Below the pieces are notes generated by a model. It did not search any database. It was given only the letters and a program-made list of their open reading frames with translations, and was not told where the DNA came from. Both the position numbers and the translations under genes were made by a program. This document shows positions 36,838 to 44,746 of a stretch of DNA of 64,000 nucleotides, piece after piece; positions within the stretch are counted from its first letter, which is position 1; the number at the start of each line of letters is the position of its first letter. Source of the stretch: Profundibacter amoris (GTDB taxonomy: Bacteria > Pseudomonadota > Alphaproteobacteria > Rhodobacterales > Rhodobacteraceae). Location: assembly GCF_003544895.1 (NCBI RefSeq), contig NZ_CP032125.1, forward strand, positions 2,308,001 through 2,372,000. Reading direction: 5' to 3'.

Positions 36838-37836
36838 TCAGCGGATGCGCTGGCCGTTTTCGTCAAAGAACAGCGCGTTGGCATCGTCAAAATCAACCCC
36901 GAGTTTTTGCCCGACATCGAAGGAATACTGGCCAAACAGGCGCACCGTCAGCACATCGTCGGTATCGAGGGCCACCAACAGGTTGGTTTCCGCCCCTAGC
37001 CGTTCAATATGTGTCACCACCCCGGACAGGCGCCCGCCATCAACAATCGTCAGATATTCAGGCCGGATGCCCAGCACCGCGCCCTTGTCAAACCCGTAGG
37101 CAGCGGCTTTGACGAAATTCATCGCCGGCGAGCCGATAAAACTGGCCACAAACTGATTGTCGGGGTCGTTGTAGATATCCATCGGGCTGCCGACCTGTTC
37201 CACCCGCCCGTCACGCAGCACCACGATACGGTCGGCCAGTGTCATTGCCTCGATCTGGTCGTGGGTGACATAGACCATGGCGCTGTCAATCGTGCGGTGC
37301 AGGTTGGCGATTTCGATACGGGTGTTCATCCGCAGGGCGGCGTCCAGATTGGACAGGGGTTCGTCAAACAAAAACAGGTCCGGCTCGCGGGTGATGGCGC
37401 GGCCAATCGCGACCCGCTGGCGTTGCCCGCCGGACAGTTCGGCCGGGCGGCGATCCAGATAGTCGTCCAGTGACAACATGCGGCTGGCCTCGGTCACACG
37501 CTCGGCAATTTCGGCTTTGGCCATCTTTGCCTGTTTCAGTCCAAGTTCCATATTGCCGCGCACCGTCAAGTGGGGATAGAGCGCGTAGGACTGGAACACC
37601 ATTGCGATCCCGCGTTTGGATGGCGGGGTGGTGGTGACATCGCGGCCCACAATTTCCACGCTGCCCGATGTCGCATCCTCAAGCCCTGCAATCACCCGCA
37701 ACAGGGTGGATTTGCCACAGCCAGAGGGACCGACAAACACCACGAATTCACCATCCTCGACGGTCAGGTCAATGTCGTGCAGCACTTTGACCGGGCCAAA
37801 GGATTTGCAGACTTTTTCCAGTTTCAAAGCGCTCAT
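36838..37836 (-). CDS. MalK/UgpC-type ABC ATPase of the amino-sugar importer
   Basis: A 332-residue ATPase. Walker A is GPSGCGKSTLLRV, the signature LSGGQRQRVAIGRAI and Walker B region LFLFDEPLSNLDAALR. A C-terminal regulatory OB domain follows (about residue 235 on), typical of CUT1 sugar importers. It energises the two permeases encoded upstream. It is the last gene of the leftward murQ-importer operon. Confidence 0.94.
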   Translation of the reverse strand: MSALKLEKVCKSFGPVKVLHDIDLTVEDGEFVVFVGPSGCGKSTLLRVIAGLEDATSGSVEIVGRDVTTTPPSKRGIAMVFQSYALYPHLTVRGNMELGLKQAKMAKAEIAERVTEASRMLSLDDYLDRRPAELSGGQRQRVAIGRAITREPDLFLFDEPLSNLDAALRMNTRIEIANLHRTIDSAMVYVTHDQIEAMTLADRIVVLRDGRVEQVGSPMDIYNDPDNQFVASFIGSPAMNFVKAAAYGFDKGAVLGIRPEYLTIVDGGRLSGVVTHIERLGAETNLLVALDTDDVLTVRLFGQYSFDVGQKLGVDFDDANALFFDENGQRIR

Positions 37837-37876
37837 TTCGTATCCTTCATCAAATCACATTCACGGGTGGTGTTAC

Positions 37877-38716
37877 TCATTTTACCGCCCCCGAGGTAAT
37901 GCCACGGATCAGTTGCCGCGAGAAAATCACATAAAGCACCAGCACCGGAATGATCGCCATCGACAGCGCCGCCAGCACAGCGTTCCAGTTGGTGACGAAC
38001 TGGCCGATAAACACCTGACTGCCCAGTGTCAGGGTTTTGGTGGCCTCGCTTGGGGCAAGGATCAGCGGGAACCACAGATCGTTCCAGATCGGGATCATGT
38101 TGAACACCGCCACGGTTGCCATGGCGGGGCGCACCAGCGGCAACACCAGCCTAAAAAAGATCGCGTATTCGCTAAGCCCGTCAATCCGGCCTGCGTTTTT
38201 CAGATCCTCGGACACCTGTTTCATGAATTCGGTCAGGATGAACACCGCCAGTGGCAGCCCTTGTGCGGTATAGACAAGGATCAGCGCCGTCAGCGTATTC
38301 ACCAGCCCGCTGGCCACCATCATTTTCAGGATGGCGACGGTACCGATGCGGATCGGGATCATGATGCCCAGCGCCAGAAAAAGCCCCAGCAACGCATTCC
38401 CCTTGAACCGGTATTCCGCCAGTGCAAAGGCGGCCATTGCCCCGAACAGCAATACAAAGAACAGCGACACCACAGTAACGATCAGCGAATTCTGGAAATA
38501 GAGAAAGAAATCCCCCTGTTTCAGCACAGTGTCATAGCCGATGGTCGAAAACGTATCGGGACCTGGCAGTTGTAGCGGGTTGCGAAAGATGGCCTTGCGG
38601 GTTTTGAAACTGTTGATCAGGATCACGAATACCGGAAACAGGGCCAACACGGTGTAGCTTAGCAAAATCCCGTGGGCGGCGATGGAATGCCAGATATTGC
38701 GGCGTGCTTTGTTCAT
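37877..38716 (-). CDS. Sugar ABC importer permease (MalG-like)
   Basis: A 279-residue membrane protein with six helices and the EAA loop GRIDGLSEYAIFFRLVLPLVRPAM that contacts the ATPase. It begins MNKARRNIWHSIAAHG and has the MalG-type long first periplasmic loop. The start at 38716 lies 13 bp after the partner permease; a longer upstream frame is just that gene in another frame. Confidence 0.93.
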   Translation of the reverse strand: MNKARRNIWHSIAAHGILLSYTVLALFPVFVILINSFKTRKAIFRNPLQLPGPDTFSTIGYDTVLKQGDFFLYFQNSLIVTVVSLFFVLLFGAMAAFALAEYRFKGNALLGLFLALGIMIPIRIGTVAILKMMVASGLVNTLTALILVYTAQGLPLAVFILTEFMKQVSEDLKNAGRIDGLSEYAIFFRLVLPLVRPAMATVAVFNMIPIWNDLWFPLILAPSEATKTLTLGSQVFIGQFVTNWNAVLAALSMAIIPVLVLYVIFSRQLIRGITSGAVK

Positions 38717-38729
38717 CTTTCCGCCCCCC

Positions 38730-39656
38730 CTAGAACTGATACCGGCGCAGGCGGCGCTGGATGGCGAACAGGTACAGGCAAACCCCGACCAGAATGATGG
38801 CGAACATAGCGCTGGCGATGGTCGCGCCCATGTTGATATCGCCCAATTGCAACTGGTTGCCAAAGAAGGTGCGATACATAAAGGTGCCCAGAATATCGGT
38901 GGCATAATGCGGCCCTGCCAGCGCCCCCTGCGCGGCATAGATCAGGTCGAACGCATTGAAATTGCCAACGAATGTCAGGATTGAAATGATGCCGATGCTG
39001 GGCAAAATCAGCGGCAGTTTGATTTTCCAGAAGGCGGAAAACCCTGTCAGCCCGTCACATTCACCGGCTTCCAGCACCTCTTCGGGGGTCGACAGCAGAG
39101 CAGCGTAAATCAGCAGCATCGGGATGCCGATAAACTGCCAGACGGAAATCAGCGACAGGGTGGTCAGGGCGTATTCCTCAAGGCCGAGCCACGGGGCGAA
39201 AAGCGATTTCAACCCGACACTGTCCAGCAGCCAAGGTGCGATGCCCCAAAGCGGCGACAGGATTAGTTTCCAGGCGAAACCGACAATCACAAAGGACAGG
39301 ATTGCCGGAATAATCACCACCGTGCGATAAGCCGCCGCAAAGCGCAATTTGGGCGAGGACAGGATCGCCGCCAACAAAATGCCGACCGGATTTTGCACCA
39401 GCATATGGATCATGAAAAACCAAGTATTATTCTTTAACGCGTTCCAGAAATGCCAAGCCCAGCGTTCATCCCCGAACAGGGTGTTGAAATTCTGCCAGCC
39501 GACAAAAACCTGCCGGTTGTCCACATCGGTAAAGAACGACATGCCCAGAGTGTTGAAAATGGGGATGATCATGATGGTGGTGTAGATCAGCACGGCGGGT
39601 GCCAGAAATACAACGATATGCCACTTGAAACGCGGCTTGGTTTTTACGTCTTGCAT
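38730..39656 (-). CDS. Sugar ABC importer permease (MalF/UgpA-like)
   Basis: A 308-residue membrane protein with six main helices and the EAA loop AGECDGLTGFSAFWKIKLPLILPSI. It pairs with the MalG-like permease to form the CUT1-type channel. The start at 39656 (MQDVKTKPRF) follows AGGGGAAC. It comes 64 bp after the binding-protein gene, with a hairpin in the gap. Confidence 0.93.
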   Translation of the reverse strand: MQDVKTKPRFKWHIVVFLAPAVLIYTTIMIIPIFNTLGMSFFTDVDNRQVFVGWQNFNTLFGDERWAWHFWNALKNNTWFFMIHMLVQNPVGILLAAILSSPKLRFAAAYRTVVIIPAILSFVIVGFAWKLILSPLWGIAPWLLDSVGLKSLFAPWLGLEEYALTTLSLISVWQFIGIPMLLIYAALLSTPEEVLEAGECDGLTGFSAFWKIKLPLILPSIGIISILTFVGNFNAFDLIYAAQGALAGPHYATDILGTFMYRTFFGNQLQLGDINMGATIASAMFAIILVGVCLYLFAIQRRLRRYQF

Positions 39657-39673
39657 GATGTTCCCCTGTGGAT

Positions 39674-39701
39674 GCTCCGGCCGATCTGCGCCGGCCGGAG
39701 C
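39674..39701 (-). other. Intercistronic stem-loop after the sugar-binding-protein gene
   Basis: A perfect 9-bp stem, GCTCCGGCC / GGCCGGAGC, with a 10-base loop lies between the binding-protein stop and the first permease. No U-run is present. It is comparable to the hairpin at 34933-34957. Confidence 0.6.
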
Positions 39702-39720
39702 CTTGGTCATTTACACCGGC

Positions 39721-40977
39721 TTATTGCTGTGGTGCATACCAGCTGGCCAGACCTTTTTGCAGACGTTCTGCGGCGGCCTCGGGTGTTTCGGTGCCTTTGA
39801 TCACATTGGCCGAAGCATTACCCATTTCCGTTTCCAGATTAGGCGTGCCGCGCGACAGGATCTGGTAGGTCGGGCGGATGGTCGAATGACAATCCTTGCG
39901 CCAGCTTACAAATTCCTGTGCCAGCGGGTCTTCCAATGTGACCGGCTCGTTTGACAGCGAAAAGAAACCCGGCAACGCATTGGAATAGAGCGATGCAAAT
40001 TCGGGCGAACCGACCCAGTTCAGGAAGGCTTTGGTTTCTTCCGGATGTTTGGAGGCGGCGTTCATGCCCATGCCGATGTCGGTGTGATCCGAGATATAGC
40101 AGTCATTGCCCGCGACCGGCACTGGCGGCTTGAAGGCGCCCATTTCGAAATCGGCCTGCGTGTTAAAGCCGCTGATTTCCCAGGACCCGGCAGGATAGAT
40201 CGCCGCGCGGCCAAGGGTGAACAGGTTCTGGCTGTCGGGATATGTCTGGGCCTCGTAACCGTCGCCCAGATAGGCCCCCCATTTGGCCAGCGATTTGAAC
40301 GCGTCGACCCAGGGTTTGTCGGTCAGCTTTTGCGTGCCGTTGATGATGGCCAGACGGCCCTCTTCGCCTTTCCAGTAGTTGGAACCGATGTTGTAATAGC
40401 CCATGGTGTTGGCTTCCCATTCGTCATGGGTGCCCATGGCCATCGGGATATAGGTGCCGTCTGCCTTGATCTTGTCCAGCACGGCAAAGAATTCATCTTC
40501 GGTTTGCGGCACTTCCAGCCCCAGTTCCTTGAAGGCGTCCTTGTTATAGATGAACCCGTGGATCACCGAGGCCATCGGCACACAGAAGGTTTGCGAGCCG
40601 TCATCCGTGCTCCAGGCCGATTTGGCCACAGCGGCAAAGTTTTTCATCGCCTCCAGATCGGTCAGGTCGGCCAGCTGGCCTTTTTCAAAGATCAGCAGGG
40701 ACTGGTCAAACGGGCGGCAGGTGATCATGTCACCGGCAAGACCGCCTTCCAGTTTACTATTCAGCGCGGCGTTGTATTCGGCCGGGGCGGTGGGGGTGAA
40801 TTTCACCTTGATGCCGGGGTGGGTGGCCTCGAACGCCGGAATGATCTTGTCCTGCCAGATCGACAGGTCTTCGGAACGCCAGCTTTCGATCGTGATGGTC
40901 ACATCCTCGGCTGTGGCGGCAAATGCCGAGCCAAGAATAGTGGTCGCCATCAGCGCCATACCTAGTTTCAGTTTCAT
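39721..40977 (-). CDS. Periplasmic sugar-binding protein (CUT1 family)
   Basis: A 418-residue solute-binding protein (bacterial extracellular family 1). A Sec signal peptide of about 23 residues (MKLKLGMALMATTILGSAFA) is followed by VTITIESWRSEDLSIWQDKIIPAFEATHPGIKV. The context of murQ, nagA and a BadF-type kinase suggests it captures GlcNAc, MurNAc or small cell-wall/chitin fragments. The exact ligand is not visible in the sequence. It lies 35 bp after murQ. Confidence 0.9.
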   Translation of the reverse strand: MKLKLGMALMATTILGSAFAATAEDVTITIESWRSEDLSIWQDKIIPAFEATHPGIKVKFTPTAPAEYNAALNSKLEGGLAGDMITCRPFDQSLLIFEKGQLADLTDLEAMKNFAAVAKSAWSTDDGSQTFCVPMASVIHGFIYNKDAFKELGLEVPQTEDEFFAVLDKIKADGTYIPMAMGTHDEWEANTMGYYNIGSNYWKGEEGRLAIINGTQKLTDKPWVDAFKSLAKWGAYLGDGYEAQTYPDSQNLFTLGRAAIYPAGSWEISGFNTQADFEMGAFKPPVPVAGNDCYISDHTDIGMGMNAASKHPEETKAFLNWVGSPEFASLYSNALPGFFSLSNEPVTLEDPLAQEFVSWRKDCHSTIRPTYQILSRGTPNLETEMGNASANVIKGTETPEAAAERLQKGLASWYAPQQ

Positions 40978-41012
40978 ATTTTTTCTCCCTTGGTTAATAG
41001 TATTTCGCGTCG

Positions 41013-41909
41013 TTATTCGTAAAATCCGTGGGCCGTCAGGGCCGCCCGCAGGTTGCCCTGTGCGGTGTCCAGCATGGCCTCGGCATTCTCTGCCCCCTCC
41101 ACGCCAACCGCCAACAGCACGGCCGTTTTCACCACCCCGCCGCTGGCTTGCAAACAGGCCTGGGCACGCGCAACATCCACACCGGCGATGGTCGCAACCA
41201 TCCCCGCCGCACGTTTGCGCAGCTTGGCATTGTCGGCCAGCAGGTTCACCATCATGCCGTCATGCACATGGCCCAGTTTGATCCCCATCAGGGTGGACAT
41301 CATGTTCAACGCCGCCTTTTGCGCCGTGGCAGCGCCCAGTCGGGTTGACCCGCCGATCACCTCGGGCGGGGTGGGCAGGTGGATGGCAATATCCGATGTG
41401 GCAAACAGCGGTGCCTCTGCGTTATTGGCAATACCGATGGTGCGCGCGCCCGCCTTTTTGGCCAGATCGGAAATGGTGCAGGGGTATGGTGTGCTGCCGC
41501 TGGCCGTCACCGCGATCACCACATCACCGTGCCGGATGTGTTTTGCCGCCTGTTCGGCCTCGGAAACGTTGTCTTCGGTGTGACCGGGCATTGCGGCATC
41601 CACCGGCAAACCGCCCGCCATCAACAGGCGGATCCGGTCCGGCGCGATGCCGAATGTTCCACCCAGTTCCAAACCGTCGGCAATTGCCATCAGCGCCGAG
41701 GAGCCGGCGGCAGCATAGATCAGCCGCCCGCCATTGCGCATCGCATCGGCCATCATATCCGCCGCATCAGCAATCGGAACCATCGCGGATTCCACCGCCG
41801 CAACCGCCGCCTTTTGCCCTGCCAGAACCCGCGCCAGAACAGCGACCTCCGGCATGGTATCAATACCGGAACACTCTGTTGCAACAGCTTCGGTTTGCGG
41901 CAGCGCCAT
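41013..41909 (-). CDS. murQ: MurQ-like N-acetylmuramic acid 6-phosphate etherase
   Basis: A 298-residue SIS-domain protein. MurQ features include GGRLIYAAAGSSALMAIADGLELGGTFGIAP (one candidate catalytic Glu in LELGG) and GHTEDNVSEAEQAA (the second in HTEDN). Then ASGSTPYP follows, with TPPEVIGGSTRLGAATAQKAALNMMSTLMGI and a C-terminal UBA-like helix region. MurQ removes D-lactate from MurNAc-6-P to give GlcNAc-6-P. The usual GAGTSGR phosphosugar loop reads AAGSSAL here, so the family call is firm but the precise substrate may differ. It leads the leftward importer operon; the start at 41909 has TGGGGGA upstream. Confidence 0.85.
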   Translation of the reverse strand: MALPQTEAVATECSGIDTMPEVAVLARVLAGQKAAVAAVESAMVPIADAADMMADAMRNGGRLIYAAAGSSALMAIADGLELGGTFGIAPDRIRLLMAGGLPVDAAMPGHTEDNVSEAEQAAKHIRHGDVVIAVTASGSTPYPCTISDLAKKAGARTIGIANNAEAPLFATSDIAIHLPTPPEVIGGSTRLGAATAQKAALNMMSTLMGIKLGHVHDGMMVNLLADNAKLRKRAAGMVATIAGVDVARAQACLQASGGVVKTAVLLAVGVEGAENAEAMLDTAQGNLRAALTAHGFYE

Positions 41910-41938
41910 ATGATTCCCCCAAGGACTCTTTTCCAAAG

Positions 41939-41960
41939 AATACCTTTTTAATACCTTTTG
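41939..41960. promoter_or_regulatory. Tandem 11-bp repeats upstream of murQ
   Basis: Two direct copies of AATACCTTTT lie at exactly 11-bp spacing, 30 bp upstream of the murQ start. They are the mirror image of the repeats at 42049-42070. A regulator binding one helical face is likely; the linked GntR protein is the obvious candidate. Confidence 0.6.
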
Positions 41961-41974
41961 TCTATCCCCATTGT

Positions 41975-41986
41975 TTTAGCGCTAAA
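41975..41986. promoter_or_regulatory. 12-bp palindrome TTTAGCGCTAAA in the divergent intergenic region
   Basis: A perfect palindrome lies near the middle of the 160-bp region between murQ and the kinase gene. Its form (central GC, AT arms) resembles LacI-type operators, but no LacI gene is adjacent. It may be a second regulatory site. Confidence 0.45.
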
Positions 41987-42048
41987 TCCCGATGTTTTTC
42001 AAATAATTCCTGTAAATGGCATATTTTCCAGCCTTTCAATTTCGCAAG

Positions 42049-42070
42049 AGGTATTATAAAGGTATTATCA
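42049..42070. promoter_or_regulatory. Tandem 11-bp repeats at the kinase start
   Basis: Two direct copies of AGGTATTAT lie at 11-bp spacing and end on the A of the kinase ATG at 42070, so they overlap the ribosome-binding site. Together with 41939-41960 they form inward-facing tandem repeats. Binding here could block translation initiation as well as transcription. Confidence 0.6.
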
Positions 42071-42951
42071 TGTCTGACCAAAACAGCACCATTCTTGTGG
42101 GAATCGATGGCGGCGGCACGGGGTGCCGTGTGGCGATTGCCGATGCGGATCGCAATATCATTGGAACGGCCAAGGGTGGCCCCGCCAATCCGACCTACAC
42201 CCCGCAACAGGCCCGCGACAATATTCTGGCCGCAATTGATGCCGCCCGCCTTGACGCTGGGCTGGAGCAGACAGCCATAAACTCTGCCCGTGCCTATGTC
42301 GGCCTTGCGGGCATCCGCAATGACACCGACGCCGAATTCATCGCCGAAATCCTGCCCTTCGCACAGGCCAGAGTGGTCGAGGATCGCGCAACCACCGTCA
42401 CCGGCGCATTGGCTGGCGGGGACGGGGCCGTTGCCGCCATCGGCACCGGTTCCTTTGTCGCCCGCAGCAAGGGGGGCAAAACCGGCTATCTGGGCGGTTG
42501 GGGGTTCCGGCTGGGCGATCAGGCTTCGGGTGCGTGGCTGGGCCGTAATCTGCTGGAACGGGTGATCCTGTGCGCCGAAGGGATCGAACCCCACAGCGAT
42601 CTGACCCGGGAAACCCTGGCGCGCTATGATGATGACCCCCATGCGATTTACGAATTCGGCAACGCGGCCACACCGGCAGAATTCGGCAAACTGGCCCCGC
42701 TGGTGGTAGACGCCGCCAACAAGGGCGACCCGACCGCCACCGCCATGATGCGCGACGGGGCGGATTACATCGTCAAGGCGCTGAACACGCTGGGTTACAG
42801 ACCGGACGAACCCCTGTGCCTGACCGGTGGTCTGGGGCCGCATTATACAAATTTCCTGCAGGCCTCCTTTGCCAGACAGGTGATGATGCCCAAGGGCAGC
42901 GCCCTTGATGGCGCCTTGTTGCTGGCATCGCGGATGGGGGATGCGCCATGA
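42070..42951 (+). CDS. BadF/NagK-type amino-sugar kinase
   Basis: A 293-residue actin-like ATPase-fold kinase of the BadF/BadG/BcrA/BcrD family. The phosphate-1 motif VGIDGGGTGCRVAIAD is near the N-terminus; then GAVAAIGTGSFVARS, LGGWGFRLGDQASGAWLG and LCLTGGLGPHY. Family members include GlcNAc and MurNAc kinases. Context with murQ and nagA makes GlcNAc/MurNAc 6-kinase the likely role; it would supply the phosphate that a PTS normally provides. It is the first gene of the rightward operon and overlaps the GntR gene by 4 bp. Confidence 0.88.
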   Translation: MSDQNSTILVGIDGGGTGCRVAIADADRNIIGTAKGGPANPTYTPQQARDNILAAIDAARLDAGLEQTAINSARAYVGLAGIRNDTDAEFIAEILPFAQARVVEDRATTVTGALAGGDGAVAAIGTGSFVARSKGGKTGYLGGWGFRLGDQASGAWLGRNLLERVILCAEGIEPHSDLTRETLARYDDDPHAIYEFGNAATPAEFGKLAPLVVDAANKGDPTATAMMRDGADYIVKALNTLGYRPDEPLCLTGGLGPHYTNFLQASFARQVMMPKGSALDGALLLASRMGDAP

Positions 42952-43715
42952 AGATGGAGGAATTCCTGAAGCCGGAAAACTGGCTGGCCCCTGCCTCCGG
43001 CCCGCGATACCTGCAATTGCGCCGCCGTCTGGATCAGGCGATCGACAGTGGCTTGCTGCAACCCGGAACCCCCCTGCCCTCGGAACGCGAAATCGCGGCA
43101 CTGGCCGACCTTTCGCGCGTCACCGTGCGCAAGGCCATTCAGGCGTTGGCCGATGATGGCGCGGTGGTGCAGCGGCACGGCTCGGGATCTTTCGTCGCCT
43201 CGCGCCCGCCGCGGGTGGAGCAATCACTGTCGCAACTGACATCCTTTACCGAAGACATGTCGCGCCGCGGGATGGAAACCAAAGCCCTGTGGCTGGAACG
43301 CGGGCTGTTCCTGCCCTCGCCCCAAGAGGTGGTCGCACTGGGGCTGAGTGCGGGCGATTCCGTTTCCCGCCTTGCCCGCCTGCGCATGGCCAATGAACGG
43401 CCGATGGCGATCGAGCGCGCGTCATTGCCGGTCGATGTGTTGCCCAATCCGACGCTGGTGCAGGAGTCCCTTTACGCCGCGCTGGATGCCAGCGGCCACC
43501 GCCCCGTGCGCGCGATCCAGAAGATCACCGCGATCAATCTGGATGACCGCGACGCCGATCTTCTGGATGTCGAACCCCACACCGCCGGATTGAAGATCGA
43601 GCGCACCTCGTATCTGCCCGAAGGGCGCGTTGTCGAATTTACCCGATCCATTTATCGCAGCGATGCCTATGATTTCGTAGCCGAACTGCGCCTGTCAAAC
43701 AGCAAGGGCACCTGA
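42948..43715 (+). CDS. GntR-family regulator, HutC/UTRA type
   Basis: A 255-residue repressor. The N-terminal winged helix-turn-helix (PLPSEREIAALADLSRVTVRKAIQALADDGAVVQRHGSGSFVA) is followed by a C-terminal UTRA effector domain (about residue 95 on). UTRA regulators of amino-sugar loci usually sense GlcNAc-6-P or GlcN-6-P. It probably controls this divergent locus through the tandem repeats at 41939-41960 and 42049-42070. Overlaps on both sides (ATGA with the kinase, TGATG with the next gene) tie it into the operon. Confidence 0.92.
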   Translation: MKMEEFLKPENWLAPASGPRYLQLRRRLDQAIDSGLLQPGTPLPSEREIAALADLSRVTVRKAIQALADDGAVVQRHGSGSFVASRPPRVEQSLSQLTSFTEDMSRRGMETKALWLERGLFLPSPQEVVALGLSAGDSVSRLARLRMANERPMAIERASLPVDVLPNPTLVQESLYAALDASGHRPVRAIQKITAINLDDRDADLLDVEPHTAGLKIERTSYLPEGRVVEFTRSIYRSDAYDFVAELRLSNSKGT

Positions 43716-44746
43716 TGCAAGAACCCATGAGCAATATGCGCCGCGAGGTGCTGGAAATTCCCGATGCGGTGGACCGCCTGCTGACCCGCGATCTGGGGAC
43801 GATTGACGCCGCCGCAGACACCCTGCGCCAATCCAGCCCCGCCTTTCTGGCCACGGTCGCGCGCGGTTCGTCCGACCATGTGGCAACCTATCTGAAATAC
43901 GCCAGCGAATTGCTGTTGGGGGTGCCGGTGGCCTCGTTAGGGCCGTCCATCGCCTCGATCTATGACACGCCGCTGAAACTGAAACAGGCGGCCTGCATCT
44001 CGATCTCGCAATCGGGCAAAAGCCCCGATATCGTCGCCATGGCCCAATCGGCCACGGATCAGGGGGCGCTGACACTGGCGATCACCAATGACCCTGTGTC
44101 GCCTTTGGCCGAGGCCAGCCAGCACACCATCGACATCCACGCCGGACCGGAATTAAGCGTGGCAGCGACGAAAACTTTCGTCAATTCCGCCGTTGCCGCC
44201 CTGTTATTGTTGGCCCGCTGGAAGGGGGATGTCGAACTGATGGCCGCCATCCATACCCTGCCCGACCAACTGGCGCAGGCCTGTCAAACCCATTGGCCCA
44301 ACCTGCGCGATGCCTTGGATGGTCATTCCTCGATCTTTACCCTTGGGCGCGGGCCGTCTTGGGCCATGTCGAACGAAGCGGCGCTGAAATTCAAGGAAAC
44401 CTGCCAGATCCACGCCGAATCCTATTCCTCGGCCGAGGTGCTGCATGGCCCCGTTTCCATCGTTGGCGCGGATTTCCCCGTGCTGGGCCTGACCGCTGCG
44501 GATGCCGCCGAAGATGCTTTGGTTGAAGTCGCCGATGCCATCGCCGCCAAGGGGGCAAAGGTGTTCGTGACCTCGGACAAATGCAAAACCGCCGAGCGGC
44601 TGGAGCATATCCGCACGGACCATCCGCTGACCGACCCGATTTCGCTGATCACCTCGTTTTATGCGATGGTGGAACGCCTTGCCACCGCGCGCGGGATCAA
44701 TCCCGACACCCCGCGCCATTTGAAAAAAGTGACGCAAACCCGATGA
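43715..44746 (+). CDS. SIS-domain glucosamine-6-phosphate deaminase (NagB-II type)
   Basis: A 343-residue protein with two SIS domains, resembling the isomerase half of GlmS without the glutaminase. Key motifs are ATVARGSSDHVATYLKYASE, CISISQSGKSPDIV, ELSVAATKTFVNS, FTLGRGPSWAMSNEAALKFKE and HAESYSSAEVLHGPVSIV. The family deaminates GlcN-6-P to fructose-6-P. It replaces the unrelated NagB. The MQEPMSNM start allows two ATGs. Coupled to nagA by a 4-bp overlap. Confidence 0.9.
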   Translation: MQEPMSNMRREVLEIPDAVDRLLTRDLGTIDAAADTLRQSSPAFLATVARGSSDHVATYLKYASELLLGVPVASLGPSIASIYDTPLKLKQAACISISQSGKSPDIVAMAQSATDQGALTLAITNDPVSPLAEASQHTIDIHAGPELSVAATKTFVNSAVAALLLLARWKGDVELMAAIHTLPDQLAQACQTHWPNLRDALDGHSSIFTLGRGPSWAMSNEAALKFKETCQIHAESYSSAEVLHGPVSIVGADFPVLGLTAADAAEDALVEVADAIAAKGAKVFVTSDKCKTAERLEHIRTDHPLTDPISLITSFYAMVERLATARGINPDTPRHLKKVTQTR

